A DNA stretch of 64,000 nucleotides from an uncultured Pelagibacteraceae bacterium (GTDB taxonomy: Bacteria > Pseudomonadota > Alphaproteobacteria > Pelagibacterales > Pelagibacteraceae). Position 1 is the stretch's first letter. Each line of letters starts with the position of its first letter. Below, piece by piece: positions 59,446-64,000 of this stretch. The position numbers and the translations under genes were made by a program. Under the pieces are notes generated by a model. That model had not been told where the DNA came from. It was given only the letters and a program-made list of their open reading frames with translations, and did not search any database. Where the stretch lies: positions 28,030 to 92,029 of the forward strand of contig CACJVG010000002.1 of the NCBI GenBank assembly GCA_902596785.1, in the 5' to 3' direction.

Positions 59446-60543
59446 ATGAGCCTTAGGCCTTTTAGAAATATTGATAGAAAAAAAACTAAAGTAATTAATG
59501 TAGGCGATGTAAAAGTTGGAGGAGATAATCCAATTTCAGTTCAATCTATGACCAATACATTGACAACTGATGTATCAGCAACAATAAAACAAATTCAAGA
59601 AATTCATGAGGAGGGTGCTGATATCGTAAGAGTGTCTTGTCCAGATGAAGACTCATCAAAAGCTTTAAAAGAAATAACTAAAAATATTCAAATTCCTGTA
59701 ATTGCTGATATCCATTTTCATTATAAAAGAGCTATTGAAGCTGCAGAAAACGGTGCAAAGTGTTTAAGAATCAATCCAGGAAACATTGGTGATAAAAAAA
59801 AAATTCATGATGTTTTAAAAGCTGCAAAAGATAATGACTGTTCAATTAGGATAGGTGTTAATGCAGGATCTTTAGAGAGAGATATTCTTGAAAAATATAA
59901 AGAACCGTGTCCAGAGGCATTGGTAGAAAGTGCTTTAAGAAATATAAAAATTTTAGAGGATGAAGATTTTTTCAATTTTAAAGTAAGTGTAAAATCTTCT
60001 GATGTATTTTTATCAATTGCAGCTTACAGACAACTTTCCAAGGCCATGAATTACCCATTACACTTAGGAATAACAGAAGCAGGAGGGTTTGTTACAGGCA
60101 GTGTTAAGTCTGCTATAGGTCTTGGATCACTTCTTTTGGATGGTATTGGTGACACCATAAGGGTATCTTTATCTGATGATCCTGTAAAAGAAGTTAAAAT
60201 TGGAAATGAAATCTTAAAGTCGTTGGGATTAAGAAATAGAGGAGTAAAAATTGTATCCTGCCCATCCTGTGCAAGGCAAGCTTTCCAAGTAATTGATACA
60301 GTAAAAATACTGGAGGAAAAATTATCTCATATAAAAACTCCAATAACACTGTCTATTATAGGATGTGTTGTGAATGGTCCGGGGGAAGCTGCTTTGACTG
60401 ATATTGGTATAACTGGCGGTGGAAAAGGAAATAATATGCTTTATTTATCAGGTGTTCAAAGTGAAAAGGTTTTAACAGGTGAAATTATAAATAAAGTAGT
60501 ATCAGAAGTCGAAAAAAAAGCAGCTGAAATAGAAAAAAAATAA
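59446..60543 (+). CDS. ispG: 4-hydroxy-3-methylbut-2-enyl diphosphate synthase (flavodoxin)
   Basis: [43 protein letters not shown]. Confidence 0.95.
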   Translation: MSLRPFRNIDRKKTKVINVGDVKVGGDNPISVQSMTNTLTTDVSATIKQIQEIHEEGADIVRVSCPDEDSSKALKEITKNIQIPVIADIHFHYKRAIEAAENGAKCLRINPGNIGDKKKIHDVLKAAKDNDCSIRIGVNAGSLERDILEKYKEPCPEALVESALRNIKILEDEDFFNFKVSVKSSDVFLSIAAYRQLSKAMNYPLHLGITEAGGFVTGSVKSAIGLGSLLLDGIGDTIRVSLSDDPVKEVKIGNEILKSLGLRNRGVKIVSCPSCARQAFQVIDTVKILEEKLSHIKTPITLSIIGCVVNGPGEAALTDIGITGGGKGNNMLYLSGVQSEKVLTGEIINKVVSEVEKKAAEIEKK

Positions 60544-60547
60544 AAAG

Positions 60548-61621
60548 ATGATTCCAAAAAAGACAATTGATGAGTTAATTGTAAAACATTCAACTTTAGA
60601 AAAAGAACTTTCTTCTGGGGAATTAGATAACAAATTGTTTGCAGAAAAATCTAAAGAGTATTCAGATATCAACGAAATTATAGATGTTGCAAAAAAACAC
60701 ATCTCATTTGAAAACGACAAACAGGAATTAGAAAAAATTTTAAATGATCAAACATCAGATGATGAACTTAAAAAAATGGCTGATGTAGAACTGACAGATT
60801 TAAATTTACAACATGAAATTAATGAAAAAAAATTGAAGTTATTTTTGCTACCAAAAGATGAGGCAGATAAAAAAAATGCGATTATTGAAATAAGAGCAGG
60901 AACAGGTGGTTTAGAGGCTAGTTTATTTGCATCAGATTTATTTAAAATGTATGAAAAAGTTAGTCACAAAAAAAAATGGTCTTTAGAATTAATCTCTATA
61001 TCAAGAAGTGATGCAGGAGGTTTAAAGGAAGTTATAGCTTCAATTAAAGGAACAAATATTTACTCAACCCTAAAATATGAAAGTGGAGTGCATAGAGTAC
61101 AAAGAGTTCCAGATACCGAAACACAAGGAAGAGTACACACATCAGCAGCAACAGTTGCTGTCCTGCCTGAAGCAGAAGAGGTAGATTTAAAAATAAATGA
61201 CTCTGATTTAAGAATAGATGTATTTAGAGCTGGTGGCCCAGGGGGACAATCTGTTAATACAACAGATAGCGCAGTAAGAATTACCCATATTCCAACAGGT
61301 TTATCTGTATCTCAACAAGATGAAAAATCACAACATAAAAATAAAGCTAAAGGTATGAAAATTTTGAGAGCAAGACTTTATGAGTTAGAAAGATCCAGAA
61401 TAGACCAAGAAAGGTCTCAAGATCGTAAGACAAAAATTGGTACCGGAGATAGGTCAGAAAGAATAAGAACTTACAATTTCCCACAAGGAAGAGTTACAGA
61501 TCATAGAATAAATTTAACACTTCATAAATTAGATGAATTCTTAGAAGGAGAAGCATTTGATGAAATGATTGAGTCTCTAACATTACAGGCACAAGAGGAA
61601 AGTCTTGGTAATTTAAAATAA
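60548..61621 (+). CDS. prfA: Peptide chain release factor 1
   Basis: [44 protein letters not shown]. Confidence 0.97.
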   Translation: MIPKKTIDELIVKHSTLEKELSSGELDNKLFAEKSKEYSDINEIIDVAKKHISFENDKQELEKILNDQTSDDELKKMADVELTDLNLQHEINEKKLKLFLLPKDEADKKNAIIEIRAGTGGLEASLFASDLFKMYEKVSHKKKWSLELISISRSDAGGLKEVIASIKGTNIYSTLKYESGVHRVQRVPDTETQGRVHTSAATVAVLPEAEEVDLKINDSDLRIDVFRAGGPGGQSVNTTDSAVRITHIPTGLSVSQQDEKSQHKNKAKGMKILRARLYELERSRIDQERSQDRKTKIGTGDRSERIRTYNFPQGRVTDHRINLTLHKLDEFLEGEAFDEMIESLTLQAQEESLGNLK

Positions 61622-61624
61622 TCA

Positions 61625-62467
61625 ATGAATATTACTTCAGCAATCATTAGTGGTTCAAAAATTTTAAGAAATAAATTTATACCTAGTCATCAGTTAGATT
61701 CTGAAATTTTAATGGCAAAAACTATCAAAAAGGATAGAAATTATATTTTATTAAATTCAGAAAGTGTTTTAAATAAAAATGACTTAAATTACTTTTTTAG
61801 GTTAATTGAACAAAGGTCTTTAGGTAGTCCAGTTGCTTATTTGACAAACAAAAAGTTTTTTTGGAATTCTGAGTTTTTTGTTACTAATGATACGTTAATA
61901 CCAAGACCTGATACAGAATTAATCATTGAAAATGTATTAAATTCAACGAAACAAAAAAACAAAATTAACATTTTAGATATTGGAATTGGTTCAGGCTGCA
62001 TTTTATTATCAATTCTCAAAGAGAGAAAAAATTTTTATGGAACAGGCATAGATATAAGTAAAAAATGTATCAATATAAGCAAAATCAATGCGGTTAAACT
62101 TAAGGTAAGTTCTAGATTAAAATTATATAAATCAGATGTTGACAAATTCAATTTAGGAAAATATGATTTAGTTGTTTCTAATCCTCCTTATATTAAAACA
62201 TTTGACTTAAAATATTTGGAAAGAGATGTTGCTGAGTTTGAGCCAAGACTAGCATTAAATGGTGGATTAGATGGTTTATCAGAAATCAGAAAAGTAATTA
62301 AAAAAACCTCTGAACTGATAAAAAAAAATGGAAAATTTATTTTAGAGATTGGATTTGATCAAAAAAATAGAGTAATTGAATTATTAAACAGAAAAGGCTT
62401 TTATATAAATAGTACTCAAAAAGATTTTGCAAATAATGATAGGTGTATTATTAGTACAAAAATATAA
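61625..62467 (+). CDS. prmC: Release factor glutamine methyltransferase
   Basis: LIPRPDTELIIENVL, LDIGIGSGCILLSIL, LVVSNPPYIK. Confidence 0.94.
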   Translation: MNITSAIISGSKILRNKFIPSHQLDSEILMAKTIKKDRNYILLNSESVLNKNDLNYFFRLIEQRSLGSPVAYLTNKKFFWNSEFFVTNDTLIPRPDTELIIENVLNSTKQKNKINILDIGIGSGCILLSILKERKNFYGTGIDISKKCINISKINAVKLKVSSRLKLYKSDVDKFNLGKYDLVVSNPPYIKTFDLKYLERDVAEFEPRLALNGGLDGLSEIRKVIKKTSELIKKNGKFILEIGFDQKNRVIELLNRKGFYINSTQKDFANNDRCIISTKI

Positions 62468-62479
62468 TTGTTTAAAGCT

Positions 62480-62923
62480 ATGGTAACATTTAGAAATAAT
62501 AATAATAATAATAATAGAAGAAGCAGTTTTAGAAGAAATACCAGAAATTTTAAATCTAATGGCGACACTTCTAAGTTTGGTTCAAATTTTTCTAATAATG
62601 ATAATTTTAAAAGAAAGGCTCCTGGAAGAAACAACCATAATGCTCCTAAATTAATTGAAAAATATAATGATTTGGCTAGGGAGGCTCTATCAAATGGTGA
62701 TAAAATTTTATCAGAAAATTATTTGCAACATGCAGATCACTTCACGAGAATACTTAACGAAAGAGAAAGTTTTAAAAGAGAGAAGTTTTCAGATAATAAA
62801 TTTAATGCTGTAGAAGAGAATAACGAAAGCTCTGGTCAAGATGTATCAAAAAATTTAGCTGAAACATCCAATGATGAAGCCACTGTTGAAAATAGTGAAA
62901 AGTCCCAATTAGAAATAAATTAA
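62480..62923 (+). CDS. DUF4167 family protein
   Basis: N-rich basic N-terminus then HNAPKLIEKYNDLAREALSNGDKILSENYLQHADHFTRIL; prmC-DUF4167 synteny; start taken at ATG 62480. Confidence 0.85.
   Translation: MVTFRNNNNNNNRRSSFRRNTRNFKSNGDTSKFGSNFSNNDNFKRKAPGRNNHNAPKLIEKYNDLAREALSNGDKILSENYLQHADHFTRILNERESFKREKFSDNKFNAVEENNESSGQDVSKNLAETSNDEATVENSEKSQLEIN
62495..62515 (+). repeat. (AAT)7 in-frame trinucleotide microsatellite
   Basis: Seven consecutive AAT units encoding Asn7 in the DUF4167 protein. Confidence 0.95.
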
Positions 62924-64000
62924 TTTATACCAAGTATTTTTTCAGATTTTAGTACGTCTAATTTTATCTTCTTAGTTTCAAACAATTTTCTTTCTTTACC
63001 TTTTAAAATTTTACCCGAAGGTAATTTTAATTTTTGAGAATTAACTTTTTTTCCATTTACAATCACTTCATAATGTAAATGTGGGCCTGTAGATTTACCA
63101 GTTGAACCAACATAACCAATAGTTTGTCCTTGTTTAACTCTTACCCCAGGTTTGATGCCTCGTGCAAATTTTGACATATGAGCATATACTGTTTGATAAG
63201 TTGAGTTGTGTTTAATTTTTACACAGTTTCCTCCTCCTCCGCACCAACCAGCTTTTTTAATAACGCCATCGCCTGATGCCATTATTGGAGTTCCCATAGG
63301 TGCAGCAAAATCAGTTCCTTTGTGCATTTTATTGTATCCATCTATTGGATGTTTTCTCATCCCAAACGGAGAAGAAAGTCTTGCACCATTAATTGGAGTT
63401 TTCATTAATGCTTTTTTAACACTCTTACCATTTTTATCATAGTGACCCTCACTTCCTTTATTGTCGAAAAAATATAAATTATTATCTAAACCACTTAGTT
63501 TAAGGTTTGCATAAAGAATTTCTCCTGTTTCAATAATTTCATTTTTTTCGTTTAAAAATATTTCATACATAATTTGAAATTTATCATTTTTTCTAATATC
63601 TCTTTGAAAATCTACTTGAAATCCATATATTCCTGCAAATTCAATAATTGTATTTGCGGGTATTTGTTGATCTGTAGCTGCTTTATACAAACTTTGTATG
63701 ATCAGATTTTCTTTATAAACTATTTTTTTCTCTAATTTAATAGATACAATTTCTTTATTAAATGAGTCTTCCTTAATGTTTCTCTTTAAATAGATTTTTT
63801 GAGTGTTTGAAATTTGATATATAAATTCCTCAATTTTGTTATTAGTTTTATCCAGACTAAATTGTATTATTTGTTTAGTATTTAATTTATTAAGATTTAC
63901 TTTTTTGTTTAAAGAATTTTTAATTTTAATTATTTCAGATTTTTCTATAGAATAACTTTCTAATATTTTGTCAAAAGTTTCTCCTGACTTAATTTTATGT
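62920..64000 (-). CDS. M23 family metallopeptidase, N-terminus beyond window
   Basis: MHKGTDFAAPMGTPIMASGDG, GPHLHYEVIVNG; frame stays open from 63690 to the window edge (HKIKSGETFDKILESYSIEKSEI..., LysM/OapA-like), so the supplied TTG start at 63690 is probably not real. Confidence 0.9.
   Translation of the reverse strand, partial: HKIKSGETFDKILESYSIEKSEIIKIKNSLNKKVNLNKLNTKQIIQFSLDKTNNKIEEFIYQISNTQKIYLKRNIKEDSFNKEIVSIKLEKKIVYKENLIIQSLYKAATDQQIPANTIIEFAGIYGFQVDFQRDIRKNDKFQIMYEIFLNEKNEIIETGEILYANLKLSGLDNNLYFFDNKGSEGHYDKNGKSVKKALMKTPINGARLSSPFGMRKHPIDGYNKMHKGTDFAAPMGTPIMASGDGVIKKAGWCGGGGNCVKIKHNSTYQTVYAHMSKFARGIKPGVRVKQGQTIGYVGSTGKSTGPHLHYEVIVNGKKVNSQKLKLPSGKILKGKERKLFETKKIKLDVLKSEKILGIN

Noticed and set aside
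63680-63692. Start of the M23 peptidase at 63690
   Set aside because: The minus frame is open through to the window edge, so this TTG is internal; the gene is truncated by the window.
1-64000. Mobile elements, prophage, CRISPR arrays, toxin-antitoxin modules
   Set aside because: No transposase, integrase, structural phage genes, regularly spaced direct repeats or TA pair seen. The phage-like nuclease at 25932 is isolated and does not support a prophage.

Overview
This 64 kb, very AT-rich, tightly packed bacterial chromosome segment looks like SAR11 / Pelagibacterales (Alphaproteobacteria). The case rests on gene content and order: BolA-DnaJ-CobS-CobT; aroKB; def-fmt-truA; rpmH-rnpA-yidD-yidC-argB-dapD-dapE; dcd-murA-DUF2948-hisD-infA; hisS-hisZ-hisG; trpF-trpB-trpA-accD-folC with ihfB-rpsA-cmk-aroA; lptB-lptC-kdsD; gcrA; argD-argF; SRP RNA-dnaX-ybaB-recR; a tandem glycine riboswitch upstream of malate synthase glcB; accA; secA-argJ; ubiG-lysC; ispG-prfA-prmC-DUF4167. 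I read three tRNAs (Thr-GGT, Phe-GAA, His-GTG), one SRP RNA and one tandem glycine riboswitch. I saw no CRISPR array, transposon, prophage or rRNA. Most of the window is ordinary core genome. The observations most worth checking are: (1) hisD whose last ~30 codons are in another frame after an A7GGG run; (2) a three-gene nuclease cluster (RmuC, phage-type PD-(D/E)XK nuclease, ExoI-like DEDDh exonuclease); (3) an A9G slippery run in dnaX where a -1 shift stops after two codons, as in gamma-subunit production; (4) a dapD-dapE-HDAC-like-SET-domain operon; (5) an unannotated structured intergenic region upstream of tRNA-His/hisS; (6) several unusual RNA details (UAAC SRP tetraloop, aberrant tRNA-Thr T-loop, tRNA-His with A73 and no G-1). 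All family names come from reading motifs and synteny; no database search was run.
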